Part shown: piece by piece, positions 25,448 to 35,611 of the stretch
Layout: the number at the start of each line of letters is the position of its first letter
Numbering within the stretch: position 1 is the stretch's first letter
NCBI RefSeq assembly: GCF_020733635.1
Contig: NZ_JAJFZL010000001.1
Coordinates: forward strand, 6,510,001-6,574,000
Length of the DNA stretch: 64,000 nt
DNA from: Nocardia spumae
GTDB lineage: Bacteria; Actinomycetota; Actinomycetes; Mycobacteriales; Mycobacteriaceae
Direction of reading: 5' to 3'
Translations under genes and position numbers: made by a program
Notes under the pieces: model-generated
What the model was told of the DNA's origin: nothing
Database searches by the model: none
The model's input: the letters and a program-made list of their open reading frames with translations, nothing else

Positions 25448-27031
25448 TTACGGCCGGCTCAGCGCGCTCGCATTCGCGTTGTCGCTCAACAACTCCGCCT
25501 CCGGCTTACCGCTGAGCAGCCCTTCGAGGACGTTCTTGCCGACCGAGGCCTCGGTGGGCAGCGGGATCGGATAGTTGCCGTCGAAGCAGGCACAGCACAG
25601 CCTGGTCCGCGGCTGTTCGGTGGCCGCGATCATCCCCTCCAGGGAGATGTAGCCGAGGCTGTCGGCGCCGATGGACCGGCGCACGTTCTCCACCATGGCC
25701 GCCTGCGAATCGGCGCCCTCCGGCAGTTCCGGGCCCGCGCCATTGGCGATCAACTCCGCCGGCGAGGCGAAATCGATGCCGTAGAAACAGGGCCACTTCA
25801 CCGGCGGCGACGCGATCCGCACATGGATCTCCAGCGCCCCGGCCTCGCGCAGCATCCGGATCAACGCGCGCTGGGTATTGCCACGGACGATCGAATCGTC
25901 GACCACGATCAACCGCTTACCGCGAATGACCTCGCGCAGCGGATTGAGTTTGAGGCGGATACCGAGCTGGCGAATGGTCTGACTGGGCTGGATGAAGGTG
26001 CGGCCCACATAGGCGTTCTTCATCAGGCCCTGGCCGTAGGGCAGGCCCGATCCCTGGGCATATCCGACCGCGGCGGGAGTACCGGATTCCGGAACCGGAA
26101 TCACCAGATCGGCTTCGACGGGATGTTCGGCGGCCAGCCGGCGGCCGATCTCGACCCGGGTGGCATGGACCGAGCGGCCGGAAATCGTGGAATCGGGCCG
26201 CGCCAGGTAGACGTATTCGAAAACGCACCCCTTGGGTTCGGGGTTGGCGAAGCGCAGCGAACGCACTCCGTCGGCATCGATCGCCAGCAGTTCGCCCGGT
26301 TCGATCTCACGCACGAACGAGGCGCCCACGATGTCGAGGGCGGCGGTCTCACTGGCCACGACCCAGCCGCGATCGAGGCGGCCCAGGCACAACGGCCGCA
26401 CGCCCTGTGGATCGCGGGCGGCGTAGAGGGTGTGCTCGTCCATGAAGGTCAGACAGAAGGCGCCACGCAGGGTCGGCAGCAATTCCATGGCCGCCTGCTC
26501 GATGCTCTTGTCGGCCGCGGCGTGGGCCAGCAGGGCCGTCATCACATCCGAGTCGGAGGTGGCGGTGATGGAGCTGCCCGGTAGTCGCCCGTTGATCAGA
26601 CCCGATTCCCGGGCCCGCTCCGCCAGTTCGGCGGTGTTGACCAGATTTCCGTTGTGCCCCAGGGCAAGTCCGGTGCCGACCGCCGTGGTGCGGAAGATCG
26701 GCTGCGCGTTCTCCCAGATGGTGGAGCCGGTGGTCGAATAGCGGCAGTGCCCGATGGCGATATGCCCCGGCATCGCCGCCAGCGTCTGCTCGTCGAACAC
26801 TTGGGAGACCAGGCCCAGATCCTTGAACACCAGCACCTGCGAACCGTCGGCGACCGCTATCCCGGCCGCCTCCTGCCCACGGTGCTGCAGTGCGTACAGG
26901 CCGTAATACGTGAGCTTGGCCACATCCTCGCCCGGAGCCCAGACGCCGAAGACGCCACACTCCTCGCGGGGCTCGTTCTCCGGTTCGTCGACTGCGGCGG
27001 TATTCGAAATCGACAGGTCGGCGTTGGTCAC
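25448..27031 (-). CDS. purF: Amidophosphoribosyltransferase (glutamine PRPP amidotransferase)
   Basis: Commits PRPP to purine synthesis by forming phosphoribosylamine from glutamine (527 aa). It has a short propeptide and then the N-terminal nucleophile Cys25 in REECGVFGVWAPG. The glutaminase domain contains GIAVADGSQVLVFKDLGLV and GHNGNLVNTAELA. The phosphoribosyltransferase domain has the PRPP loop LIVVDDSIVRGNT. C-terminal cysteines in RTRLCCACFDGNYP suggest the Fe-S-type enzyme. GTG 27031 follows GGGAG with 7-nt spacing and gives the same length as the mycobacterial enzyme. ATGs upstream (27109, 27067) were rejected. Confidence 0.96.
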   Translation of the reverse strand: MTNADLSISNTAAVDEPENEPREECGVFGVWAPGEDVAKLTYYGLYALQHRGQEAAGIAVADGSQVLVFKDLGLVSQVFDEQTLAAMPGHIAIGHCRYSTTGSTIWENAQPIFRTTAVGTGLALGHNGNLVNTAELAERARESGLINGRLPGSSITATSDSDVMTALLAHAAADKSIEQAAMELLPTLRGAFCLTFMDEHTLYAARDPQGVRPLCLGRLDRGWVVASETAALDIVGASFVREIEPGELLAIDADGVRSLRFANPEPKGCVFEYVYLARPDSTISGRSVHATRVEIGRRLAAEHPVEADLVIPVPESGTPAAVGYAQGSGLPYGQGLMKNAYVGRTFIQPSQTIRQLGIRLKLNPLREVIRGKRLIVVDDSIVRGNTQRALIRMLREAGALEIHVRIASPPVKWPCFYGIDFASPAELIANGAGPELPEGADSQAAMVENVRRSIGADSLGYISLEGMIAATEQPRTRLCCACFDGNYPIPLPTEASVGKNVLEGLLSGKPEAELLSDNANASALSRP

Positions 27032-27143
27032 CGTTTGCTCCCTGTTAGTCGGGCGGGGGGCATCCATCATTCTACGGGTCATCCGACCGAAACCCACGTC
27101 CGGATCCACCGGGTGGCGGGCCGTTTGCTGCTACGGTGCCTCC

Positions 27144-28478
27144 GTGGCGACTTCCGACAGCGCACTACAGAGTCGAAATCCCCGGCGCCTGACGCCGTTT
27201 CGGTGGTTGTTTCCGGTCGCAGTCGTCTCGCTGGTGGCCGCGCTGCTGGGATTGCTGTATCTCGACTACGTCGTCGATCCGGAGCGAAACCTGCACGATT
27301 TCCCGATTGCGCTGGTCAATCAGGACGTCGGTGAGACTTTGGGCACACCCGGCCAGGAGAAGCGAGTGAACTTCGGCGATCAGGTCGCCGACGGACTGCG
27401 CGCGGCCGTCCCGTCCGACGAATTCGACCTGCGGGTACTCGGGCTGACCGAGGCGCAGCGGCAGATGCAGAACGGGCAGGTCTACGGCTCCGTCGTCATC
27501 CCCAGCGATTTCAGCAAACGGCTGGGCATCCTGGGCGTGGGCAGTGTGATTCCGGGCGATATCGAACAGCCCATCATCACGCTGCAGACCAACCCGCGCA
27601 CCGGGGCCTTCGCCACCCAGATCGTGGTGCGCTTCGGCAATCAGGCACTGCCGCAGATCAACGCTCAGGTCGGCAAACAGCTCACCGAACAGGTCCAGGC
27701 CCAGTTGAAGCCCCAACCGGGCGGACCGCCCGCGCCCGAACTGTCCGGCGCCACCCGGCTCCAGCTGCAGCAGCCGCTGCAGCTGGTGGTACAGGAATTC
27801 CATCCGCTCCCCGGCGGATCCGGTGAGGGACTGACCGCGTTCTTCTACTCGCTGTTGTTGCTGCTGGCCGGAATGCTCGGCGCGATGATCGTGCACACCC
27901 TCGTCGATTCCACCCTCGGTTTCATCCCGACCGAATACGGCCCCTGGTACGTGCACTATCCCGCCACACCCGTCTCGCGGATGCGCACCCTGCTGATCAA
28001 GTGGGGAATCATGACCGTCGCCGCGCTGGTGGTCTCCGGGATCTTCGTCGGTATCGGCGCGGCCCTGGGGATGCCTCTGGACAATCCGCTGGGGCTCTAT
28101 CTCTACGGGGTACTGGCCATGATCGCGGTGGGGTTCACCGGTATCTCCATCCTGGCCGCGATCGGTTCGGCCGGTCTGCTGGTGAACATGATCCTGTTCA
28201 TCGTGCTGGGCCTGCCCTCCTCCGGCGGCACGGTACCCATCGAGGCGACTCCGAAATACCTGGGCTGGCTGGCCACCTTCGAGCCGATGCACCAGGTGTT
28301 CCTCGCCGTGCGCTCACTGCTGTACTTCGACGGCAACGGCGCCGCGGGCTTCACCCGGGGCTTCTGGATGACGGTCCTCGGACTCACCATCGGTGTGGTG
28401 CTCGGACTCACAGTGACCCGCTTCTACGACCGAAAAGGGTTGGAGCGCAAGCCGATCAACCGCACGCGGTCCGCCTGA
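27144..28478 (+). CDS. YhgE/Pip-like ABC-2-type membrane protein
   Basis: Integral membrane protein (444 aa). An N-terminal helix (WLFPVAVVSLVAALLGLLYL) is followed by a large extracytoplasmic domain (about 45-235) opening DFPIALVNQDVG, the hallmark of YhgE/Pip and related ABC-2 permeases. Five or six C-terminal helices follow (from AFFYSLLLLLAGMLGAMIVHTL). No ATPase is adjacent. Family members occur in phage infection receptors and type VII secretion-associated proteins, and the role here is unknown. GTG 27144 has TACGGT ending 6 nt upstream, suggesting a leaderless mRNA. Divergent from purF. Confidence 0.82.
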   Translation: MATSDSALQSRNPRRLTPFRWLFPVAVVSLVAALLGLLYLDYVVDPERNLHDFPIALVNQDVGETLGTPGQEKRVNFGDQVADGLRAAVPSDEFDLRVLGLTEAQRQMQNGQVYGSVVIPSDFSKRLGILGVGSVIPGDIEQPIITLQTNPRTGAFATQIVVRFGNQALPQINAQVGKQLTEQVQAQLKPQPGGPPAPELSGATRLQLQQPLQLVVQEFHPLPGGSGEGLTAFFYSLLLLLAGMLGAMIVHTLVDSTLGFIPTEYGPWYVHYPATPVSRMRTLLIKWGIMTVAALVVSGIFVGIGAALGMPLDNPLGLYLYGVLAMIAVGFTGISILAAIGSAGLLVNMILFIVLGLPSSGGTVPIEATPKYLGWLATFEPMHQVFLAVRSLLYFDGNGAAGFTRGFWMTVLGLTIGVVLGLTVTRFYDRKGLERKPINRTRSA

Positions 28479-28862
28479 TCAGAGCGGCACCAACGGCAGC
28501 CAACGCGCCAGCTCGCCCGCGCGGATCCCGGAAACGGCGAGCGCGCCCGAGGCCACCGCGGTATCGAAATCCAGCAGTCCGGTAGCGAGCAGCAACCAGG
28601 TCCGCGGATCGGTCTCCACCACATTCGGCGGTGTGCCGCGGGTGTGCCGAGGTCCCTCGATGCACTGCACGGCCACGAACGGCGGCACCCGCACCTCGAC
28701 CGATGCGCCCGGCGCGGCCGCGGCCAAGGTCCGCGCGGTGCCGCGAACCGCCGACGCCAGATCGGGACGCCCGGGTTTCGGCTGTGACTCGTCCCGGAGC
28801 CAGTCGCCCAGCGCCAGCACCGCGGCCCGTACCTGCGCGGGATCCACTGTCGAACGTGCCAT
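28479..28862 (-). CDS. Sterol carrier family protein (SCP-2-like)
   Basis: 127-aa soluble protein related to M. tuberculosis Rv0807, of the bacterial SCP-x/sterol-carrier or MDMPI C-terminal fold. Visible are VRGTARTLAAAAPGASVEVR, VPPFVAVQCIEGPRHTRGTP and WLLLATGLLDFDTAVASGAL followed by VSGIRAGELARWLPL, the typical ligand-pocket end of SCP-2 domains. It may bind a lipid or act as a small accessory. The ligand is unknown. It starts at ATG 28862, abuts the stop of the converging YhgE-like gene (28478), and is separate from the CPBP gene upstream. Confidence 0.8.
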   Translation of the reverse strand: MARSTVDPAQVRAAVLALGDWLRDESQPKPGRPDLASAVRGTARTLAAAAPGASVEVRVPPFVAVQCIEGPRHTRGTPPNVVETDPRTWLLLATGLLDFDTAVASGALAVSGIRAGELARWLPLVPL

Positions 28863-28997
28863 CTATCTGTGCCTCCGCTGTGTTGTCCGCCTACGCTTCG
28901 CTCCGGCGGGTTCTCGGCCCCCTCGGCCCCGATTTTTCACTCCAACGCTGAGTCGCCGCACAGTCAGGAGTCAGGACGCGACGGTCTGTCGGCCGCC

Positions 28998-29624
28998 CTA
29001 CCGACGTCGGGTCCGATTGTCCAGTGCGCGGGCTACTCGCGGCGCGACGACACCGCAGGCGTTGAGGGCCAGATGGGCGAGGGCGGGTGCCGTGGCGCTG
29101 TCCGCGCGGCGGCGCAGCCAGGAGAACACGAGGCCGCCGGCGGCGGTGGCGGCGATCGTGGCCGGCACACTGTCGCCCGCCGCCCGCGCGGGAGATATAT
29201 GCCAGAGACCGAAAAACAGTGCGCCGCACCACTTCCCCGCCGGCCCCACAGCCGTCTGGAGGAGTGGATCCAGCGTGCCCCGGAAGATCAGTTCCTCGCT
29301 GTAGGCGGTGCCCAGCGGAATGTGGATCGCGACCCATTCGACGGTGCCCACCTCCGGGTCGCGCTCGGCGAGCCCGTCCATCCGGTCACGGAACGCCGGA
29401 ACGGCCACGGCCGCCGCGGTGATCGCGACGATCGCACCGAAAGACGCCGCACCCCATCGCACTCCACGCGCGCACATCCAGTTCGGCCGACCGCCGAACA
29501 CGGTCGCATAGGCAGTCGCGAAGGCGACGTTGGCCACCGTGCGCCCGCGTTTGCCGAGCCCCGACCGCGGCAACACCACAGTGCTCCACACCAGCGCGGT
29601 TCCCGCGGCGGATAGCGCGCGCAT
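28998..29624 (-). CDS. CPBP-family intramembrane metalloprotease (CAAX protease-like)
   Basis: Multi-helix membrane protein (208 aa). The catalytic motifs are AYSEELIFRGTL (EExxxR) and FFGLWHISPA (FxxxH), with a third motif ending HLALNACG (HxxxN). Bacterial members can process peptides or signal proteins, and the substrate is unknown. ATG 29624 overlaps the stop of the upstream hydrolase (TGATG), indicating cotranscription. The frame continues far upstream but only as an overlapping reading of the hydrolase gene. Confidence 0.83.
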   Translation of the reverse strand: MRALSAAGTALVWSTVVLPRSGLGKRGRTVANVAFATAYATVFGGRPNWMCARGVRWGAASFGAIVAITAAAVAVPAFRDRMDGLAERDPEVGTVEWVAIHIPLGTAYSEELIFRGTLDPLLQTAVGPAGKWCGALFFGLWHISPARAAGDSVPATIAATAAGGLVFSWLRRRADSATAPALAHLALNACGVVAPRVARALDNRTRRR

Positions 29625-31381
29625 CACTTCACCACGCGTTCGAACGCCTCCGACAGTTCCAGCTGAGTGCGGATCCTCTCCTGGAGCTCCGGGGTCCAGT
29701 CGGGGGGCGGCAGAACCGCGGCCCAGCCGTCGAGGACCAGGGTTCCGTAGTTGTGGCCGTGTCCGTCGCTGACGCCCTGGGCATTGGTCAGATCCGCGGC
29801 CACCTGCCAGAAGGTGACCAGCGGCCACCAGCGCATCTGCGTGGATACATCGGCGCCGCGCCGCTCCGACAACCAATCCGGTTGGGAGAAGATCAGATCC
29901 GGCGACCACCACACGATGGGATCGGAGGCGTGCTGCAGATAGGCGATGCGTGGCCGGCGCCATTCCGGTGACGGTTTGTTCAGATCCGGCGCATCGGAGG
30001 CGAAGCGCACCACCAGCCCGTCGGCGTAGATCGGTTCCACCTCGCGAGTTCCCGGATCGCGCCGCTGCACGAACTGCGTCCACAGCCGATTGGAATTCGG
30101 CGGCCCGACCCACAGCGCACCGTCGACCTCGGTGCGCAGATCGGCCAGGCCGTCGAATGCCGCCTCCGAACCCTGCGAACCCAGACTCTCCCCGTAGACC
30201 AGCAGTTTCGGCCGCGACTGCGGCGGGCGAGCCGACCAGGCCGCGTAGACGGCGTCGAACATCTTCTTCCCCGCCGCCGCGACCTTCTCCCGGTCGGCGA
30301 GGAACGACAGCACACTGGGCAGATACGAATACTGTGAGGCCACGATCGCGGTGTCGCCGCCGTACATGTACTCGATCGCACCGGCGGTCGTGGAGTTCAC
30401 CCAGCCGGTCCCCGTGGTCGTGACGATCACCAGCACCTTGCGATCGAAGGCATGCGTGCGCTGCAATTCGTCGACCGCCAGTTGTTCCTGGGTGCGGTCC
30501 TCGGTCGCGGAACCGAGACCGGCGTAGATCCGAATCGGTTCGCGCGCCGGATGTCCGGTCACCGCGCCGATCCGGAAAGCGTCGGGTCCGTTCGAGACGA
30601 ACCAGCGGCCTTCCGATCCCAGCGTGTCCCATTTCGCCAGGGACTCCGGACTACCGGAGCGTTCGGGGTCCATCGGCTGCACCGCGTACGGCGTCATCTT
30701 GTCGTTGCGCACACTGAACGCGGAGTTGGCGACCGTGAAAAACGCTTGGGAGAGTACGCCGTTGAACAACAGGACGGCCACCAGTGCGAGCACGATCGCA
30801 CCCGCGCTGGGCGCCAGTTGCGGCGGCACCCGCACCCATCGGCTCAGCAGCCGCGCGAACAACTGCACGATCCACCGCACGGTGCGGTAGATGGCGACCA
30901 CGAGTGCGGCGACCGCCGAACTCAGTGCGCCGGTACGCAGATAGGCCGCCCGGGTGGTGCCCTCCATATCCATGAGGTCGTAGATCTGGCGCTGCCAGTC
31001 GGCCGAGAGCACGAGCATGTAGAGCGCGGTGAGAACGCAGATCACCAGGATCGTCACCTTCACCGCGTAGCGGATCCGCAGCGACGGTGTGCGGAAACGC
31101 AGACGCGGACGGATCAGCGTGCGGAAGCCCCATTCCAGCAGGCAGCCCACGCCGTAGCCGATCGCGGCGTTGAGACCACTGATCAGGCCCTGGAACAACC
31201 AGTCGCGCGGTAGCAGCGACGGCGTCACCGACCAGGCGAAGAAGACGGTGGCGCTGACCAGTCCCACGTAGTTGAGCGCGATGATGTCGTTCTCGATGCG
31301 GTGCAGTACCGTCAGCCACCGCCGGTAGACGACAACGCTGCGCGTGCGCAACGTTGTGAGGGTCTCGGCGGTATCGAGCAC
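29624..31381 (-). CDS. Membrane alpha/beta hydrolase (Abhydrolase_9 / PF10081-type)
   Basis: 585-aa protein with five or so N-terminal membrane helices (roughly 30-260), then an extracytoplasmic catalytic domain. The nucleophile elbow is VYGESLGSQGSEAAF with Ser in GESLG. Upstream is VIVTTTGTGWVNSTTAGAIE. Near the C-terminus come HASDPIVWWSPDLIF (acid) and GHGHNYGTLVLDGW (His). The family occurs in actinobacteria and its substrates are unknown, with lipid or wall ester cleavage plausible. GTG 31381 is chosen (CATACT 6 nt upstream). A start at 31513 would add an arginine-rich tail. Leads an operon with the CPBP protease. Confidence 0.82.
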   Translation of the reverse strand: MLDTAETLTTLRTRSVVVYRRWLTVLHRIENDIIALNYVGLVSATVFFAWSVTPSLLPRDWLFQGLISGLNAAIGYGVGCLLEWGFRTLIRPRLRFRTPSLRIRYAVKVTILVICVLTALYMLVLSADWQRQIYDLMDMEGTTRAAYLRTGALSSAVAALVVAIYRTVRWIVQLFARLLSRWVRVPPQLAPSAGAIVLALVAVLLFNGVLSQAFFTVANSAFSVRNDKMTPYAVQPMDPERSGSPESLAKWDTLGSEGRWFVSNGPDAFRIGAVTGHPAREPIRIYAGLGSATEDRTQEQLAVDELQRTHAFDRKVLVIVTTTGTGWVNSTTAGAIEYMYGGDTAIVASQYSYLPSVLSFLADREKVAAAGKKMFDAVYAAWSARPPQSRPKLLVYGESLGSQGSEAAFDGLADLRTEVDGALWVGPPNSNRLWTQFVQRRDPGTREVEPIYADGLVVRFASDAPDLNKPSPEWRRPRIAYLQHASDPIVWWSPDLIFSQPDWLSERRGADVSTQMRWWPLVTFWQVAADLTNAQGVSDGHGHNYGTLVLDGWAAVLPPPDWTPELQERIRTQLELSEAFERVVK

Positions 31382-31521
31382 TCGACAAGTATGGCGGTCC
31401 GCGATCCTAAATCGCCGGAGCTGCGCGCGTGAGACTGACAACTCCACGACGGGAAATACCCGGTCTACTCGAGTAGTTCTACGCGCGATCGGGACCGCCC
31501 CGCACCCGCACACTCGATGGC

Positions 31522-31803
31522 ATGAGCACTCCCACCCAGCAGAAGAGCAGCCCCGCCTTCCTCGCCCAGGCCGCGATCGCCTTCGGCGTCAGCTTCGCCG
31601 CCGCCACCATCGGCATCATCTATCTGCCGCTGGACATCTGGCAGCGCGGATTCCTGTTGATGACGACGCTGTTCATGGTCTCCAGCGCCTTCACCCTGGC
31701 CAAGGTGATCCGCGATCAGTTCGAATCGACGCGGGTGCACCAGCGCATCGATGACGCCCGGGTCGAGAAGTTGATGGCCGAACACGACCCGTTCCGGGTG
31801 TGA
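31522..31803 (+). CDS. YiaA/YiaB two-helix membrane protein
   Basis: 93-aa protein with two membrane helices: FLAQAAIAFGVSFAAATIGI then IYLPLDIW and RGFLLMTTLFMVSSAFTLAK, followed by VIRDQFESTRVHQRIDDARV. The spacing and VIRD motif are those of the yiaA/B two-helix domain family. The cytoplasmic C-terminal helix is amphipathic. Function is not known. Convergent with purL, whose stop is 34 bp away. Confidence 0.85.
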   Translation: MSTPTQQKSSPAFLAQAAIAFGVSFAAATIGIIYLPLDIWQRGFLLMTTLFMVSSAFTLAKVIRDQFESTRVHQRIDDARVEKLMAEHDPFRV

Positions 31804-31837
31804 ATGGGCCGCACCCCGATAGGTGCGGCCCGCCGGC

Positions 31838-34132
31838 TCACTCCGCGGTGGCGCCGAACAGTCCGGGCAGCGTGGCCTCGTAGGTGGCGCGCAGCTCGTC
31901 CATGGTGATCGAGAACTGGCCCTGCACCTCGACCGAATCCGAGCCCTGATCCACCACGCCGATGCGCACCCACGGCAGTTCGCGGGCGGTGCACATCTTG
32001 GTGAAGCGGGTCTCCTCCGAACGCGGGACCGCGACCAGAACGCGGCCCGCCGACTCGGAGAACAAGGTGACGAACGGGTCGTCCCCCGAGGGAAGTAGGA
32101 TGCGGCAACCGGTTTCACCCGACAGCGCCGCCTCCACCACCGCCTGGATCAATCCGCCCTCGCTGAGATCGTGTGCGGCGCTGATCATTCCGTCGCGGGA
32201 ACCGGCGGTCAGCACCTCGGCCAGCAGCTGTTCGCGCGCGAAGTCGACCCGCGGCGGGACACCACCCAGGTGATCGTGCACGACCTGCGACCAGATGGAG
32301 CCGTCGAATTCGTCACGGGTCTCGCCGAGCAGGATCAGCGTCTCACCGGGTTCACTGCCCAGGCCGGTCGGGATGCGGCGGTGCACATCGTCGATCACGC
32401 CGAGCACACCGACGACCGGGGTCGGCAGGATCGCGGTCTGCCCGGTCTGGTTGTAGAAGCTGACGTTACCGCCGGTGACCGGAATGCCCAGGGCCACACA
32501 GCCGTCCGCGAGGCCGCGCACGGCTTGCTGGAACTGCCACATCACACCCGGATCCTCGGGGGAGCCGAAGTTCAGGCAGTTGGTGACGGCCTTCGGGGTG
32601 GCGCCGGTGCTGGCCACATTGCGGAAGGCCTCGGCCAGGGCCAGCTGCGCGCCGGTGTAGGGGTCGAGTTTGGTGTAGCGGCCCGAGGCATCGGTGGCCA
32701 GGGCGATACCGCGGCCGGACTCCTCGTCGATGCGGATCACACCGGCATCGGCGTGCTCGGCCAGCACGGTATTGCCCCGCACGTAGCGGTCGTACTGCTC
32801 GACGATCCACTTGCGACTGCACAGCTGCGGGCTGGCGAGGAGCCTGAGCAGGGTCGCGCGCAGTTCGTCACCGGACTTCGGCCGGTCCAGGGCGGCGGTG
32901 GTGTCGGCGACCAGCGCGTCCTGCTCCTCGGGACGCTGCACGGGACGCTCGTAGACCGGGCCTTCGTGGGCGACGGTGCGCGGCGGGACGTCCACGACGG
33001 TTTCGCCGTGCCACTTCACGACCAGCCGGTCGCCGTCGGTGACCTCACCGATCACGGTGGCCAGTACATCCCACTTGTGGCAGACGGCCATGAACGCCTC
33101 GACGTTCTCCGGCGTCACCACGGCGCACATCCGTTCCTGCGATTCGCTGGAAAGGATCTCCGCGGGCGTCATATTCGCCGCGCGCAGCGGCACCCGGTCC
33201 AGATCGACGCGCATACCGCCGTCGCCGGCGGCCGCCAGTTCCGAGGTGGCACAGGACAATCCGGCACCGCCGAGATCCTGGATGCCGACCACCAGGCCGG
33301 CGTGGTACAGCTCGAGACAGCACTCGATCAGCACCTTCTCGGCGAAGGGATCACCGACCTGCACACTCGGCAACTTCTTACGGCCGGAACCGGATTCGTC
33401 ACCGGAGAAGGTGTCCGAGGCCAGGACGGAGACACCGCCGATGCCGTCGAGTCCGGTGCGCGCACCGAAGAGCACGATCTTGTTGCCGGTGCCCGACGCG
33501 AAGGCCAGATGCAGATCCTCCACCCGCATCACGCCCGCACACAGCGCGTTGACCAGCGGATTTCCCTGGTAAGACGGATCGAAGACGGTCTCGCCGCCGA
33601 CATTGGGCAGACCGAGGGAGTTGCCGTAGCCGCCGACGCCGCGCACGACACCGTCGACCACGCGACGGGTGTCGGGGTGGTCGGCCGCACCGAAGCGCAG
33701 CTGATCCATCACCGCGATCGGACGCGCGCCCATCGCCATGATGTCGCGCACGATGCCGCCGACGCCGGTGGCCGCACCCTGATACGGCTCGACGTAGGAC
33801 GGGTGATTGTGGCTTTCCACCTTGAAGGTGACCGCCCAGCCGTCACCGATGTCCACCACGCCCGCGTTCTCACCGATACCGGCCAGCATGGAAGCGCGCA
33901 TCTCGTCGGTCGTGGTCTGCCCGAAGTAGCGCAGATGCACCTTGGAGGACTTGTAGGAGCAGTGTTCGCTCCACATGACCGAGTACATCGCGAGTTCGGC
34001 ATCGGTGGGACGGCGGCCGAGAATGTCTCGGATACGGGCGTATTCGTCGTCCTTGAGACCCAGCTCCTTATATGGCTGCGGGGTATCCGGGGTGGCTGCG
34101 GCGGCGCTGACGGTGTCGACGTGGACAGTCAC
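31838..34132 (-). CDS. purL: Phosphoribosylformylglycinamidine synthase subunit PurL (small type)
   Basis: ATP-dependent synthetase subunit (764 aa) that with PurQ (glutaminase) and PurS makes FGAM. Clear motifs are [53 protein letters not shown] and [16 protein letters not shown] in the first half, and [11 protein letters not shown] and [13 protein letters not shown] in the second. It is the short PurL lacking its own glutaminase, matching separate purQ and purS at 38.2-39.1 kb. GTG 34132 (VTVHVDTV) is used. A TTG at 34144 is less likely. Divergent from the GT87 gene. Confidence 0.96.
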   Translation of the reverse strand: MTVHVDTVSAAAATPDTPQPYKELGLKDDEYARIRDILGRRPTDAELAMYSVMWSEHCSYKSSKVHLRYFGQTTTDEMRASMLAGIGENAGVVDIGDGWAVTFKVESHNHPSYVEPYQGAATGVGGIVRDIMAMGARPIAVMDQLRFGAADHPDTRRVVDGVVRGVGGYGNSLGLPNVGGETVFDPSYQGNPLVNALCAGVMRVEDLHLAFASGTGNKIVLFGARTGLDGIGGVSVLASDTFSGDESGSGRKKLPSVQVGDPFAEKVLIECCLELYHAGLVVGIQDLGGAGLSCATSELAAAGDGGMRVDLDRVPLRAANMTPAEILSSESQERMCAVVTPENVEAFMAVCHKWDVLATVIGEVTDGDRLVVKWHGETVVDVPPRTVAHEGPVYERPVQRPEEQDALVADTTAALDRPKSGDELRATLLRLLASPQLCSRKWIVEQYDRYVRGNTVLAEHADAGVIRIDEESGRGIALATDASGRYTKLDPYTGAQLALAEAFRNVASTGATPKAVTNCLNFGSPEDPGVMWQFQQAVRGLADGCVALGIPVTGGNVSFYNQTGQTAILPTPVVGVLGVIDDVHRRIPTGLGSEPGETLILLGETRDEFDGSIWSQVVHDHLGGVPPRVDFAREQLLAEVLTAGSRDGMISAAHDLSEGGLIQAVVEAALSGETGCRILLPSGDDPFVTLFSESAGRVLVAVPRSEETRFTKMCTARELPWVRIGVVDQGSDSVEVQGQFSITMDELRATYEATLPGLFGATAE

Positions 34133-34291
34133 GGTGGGTACCAAGGTCCTTTCGGCCGGGCAAACGTGCAGCTACGAGCTCCGGCGCTGGAGTGTGAGAC
34201 ACAATGCTGGCGGGTGGGCAGTCCAGCACAGTCTAATCGGTGCCAAACCCACCCCGACCAGGCAGCACCCGTTCCCCGGTACGCTGAGCCG

Positions 34292-35611
34292 GTGAACGAT
34301 CGATCCAGGGTCGCCGATCCGGACGAATTGCCCGTGACCACGCCATCCGGGCGCTCGGCCGGAGCGTTGACGACCCGGCAGCGGCGGTTGCTGATGATCG
34401 CGATCGCCCTGTTCGTCGTCTCGGCGATCGTGTCCGTCGTCGCCCACATCTGGCACGGCTATATCGATCTGCAGGTCTACCGCAACGGCGCACGCACCTG
34501 GATCGACGGCGGTGACCTGTACGGGCCGATGCCGAAGGTGCTGGGTATCGGCCTGCCCTTCACCTATCCGCCGCTCGCGGCGCTGTTCTTCGCACCACTG
34601 GCGCTGATGCCGCTGGGCGCGGCCGAATGGCTGGTCCTGCTCACCTCGATGGCGAGCCTGGCCGTCACGCTGTGGCTGGTGCTGACTCGGATCCGGCCCT
34701 CCATGGATCGATCCACCCGGCTGATCCTGCTGCTCGGCGCGCTCGCTGTCCTCGGCCTGTCCGAGCCGGTGCGCCAGACCTACAACTTCGGTCAGATCAA
34801 TATGGTCCTGATGGCCGCGGTGGCGCTGGACGCGCTGGTGCGTAAGCCTCCGTGGCCGCGCGGCATGCTGATCGGCATCACCGTGTCGGTGAAACTGATT
34901 CCCGCCGGCTACCTGCTGTACTTCCTGTTGCGCAAGGATTGGCGGGCCTGCCTGACCCTGATCGGATCGGCCATCGGCGCGATCGCGGTGGGTTTCCTGC
35001 TGTTCCCGCATGATTCGATCGAATACTGGTTCCACACGCTGGTCGACACCGGCCGCATCGGCCCGCCGCAGTTCGCGGGAAATCAGTCCCTCAAGGGTTT
35101 CGCGTTCCGCCTCGGCGTCTCCGATCCGGCCGCGACGACCATCTGGATCGTGTTGTCGCTCATCGCGATCGGATTGGCCGCCCTCTGGATGAAACGACTC
35201 CTCGACAACGGCCACAACGTGTCCGCGCTGCTGGTGAACTCGGCCGCGGTACTGCTGGTGTCCCCGGTGTCGTGGTCACATCACTGGGTGTGGATCGCGC
35301 CCGCTCTGCTGGTCGCCGGTGATCAGATCGCCCGGATGCCGACGGCGGACGCCCCCGGCGCCCCGCCCGGACGGGCCGCGCGCCGACGACGCCTGTGGAT
35401 CGCCCTCACCGCCGCGATCACGGTGATGTTCATGGTCGGCCCGCAGTGGGTGCTCCCGCACAACGCCGATCGCGAACTCGGCTGGTCGTGGTGGGAGCAG
35501 ATCATCGGCAGCAGCTATGTGCTGGTGACGTTCGCCGCGCTGGTGATCGCGGCGATCGCCTACCGGCCGGCCGCGGCGGGGATCAGGAAGGCCGCCAGCG
35601 CCGCCGCGTAG
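34292..35611 (+). CDS. GT87-family polyprenol-phosphate-dependent mannosyltransferase
   Basis: Integral membrane glycosyltransferase (439 aa) of the DUF2029/GT87 family (PimE and LM/LAM mannosyltransferases). About ten helices. The first extracytoplasmic loop [17 protein letters not shown] holds the conserved Asp. Later come [46 protein letters not shown] and [11 protein letters not shown]. It probably adds mannose from polyprenyl-phosphomannose to PIM or lipomannan outside the membrane. The exact step is not decidable. GTG 34292 has TACGCT 6 nt upstream (leaderless). Its 3' end overlaps the converging M18 peptidase gene by 52 bp. Confidence 0.85.
   Translation: MNDRSRVADPDELPVTTPSGRSAGALTTRQRRLLMIAIALFVVSAIVSVVAHIWHGYIDLQVYRNGARTWIDGGDLYGPMPKVLGIGLPFTYPPLAALFFAPLALMPLGAAEWLVLLTSMASLAVTLWLVLTRIRPSMDRSTRLILLLGALAVLGLSEPVRQTYNFGQINMVLMAAVALDALVRKPPWPRGMLIGITVSVKLIPAGYLLYFLLRKDWRACLTLIGSAIGAIAVGFLLFPHDSIEYWFHTLVDTGRIGPPQFAGNQSLKGFAFRLGVSDPAATTIWIVLSLIAIGLAALWMKRLLDNGHNVSALLVNSAAVLLVSPVSWSHHWVWIAPALLVAGDQIARMPTADAPGAPPGRAARRRRLWIALTAAITVMFMVGPQWVLPHNADRELGWSWWEQIIGSSYVLVTFAALVIAAIAYRPAAAGIRKAASAAA

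Noticed and set aside
32171..35611. A 1146-codon open frame on the plus strand across purL and the GT87 gene
   Set aside because: Only 34292-35611 encodes a recognisable protein. The rest is the antisense of purL with Gly/His/Arg-rich shadow composition, typical of high-GC DNA.
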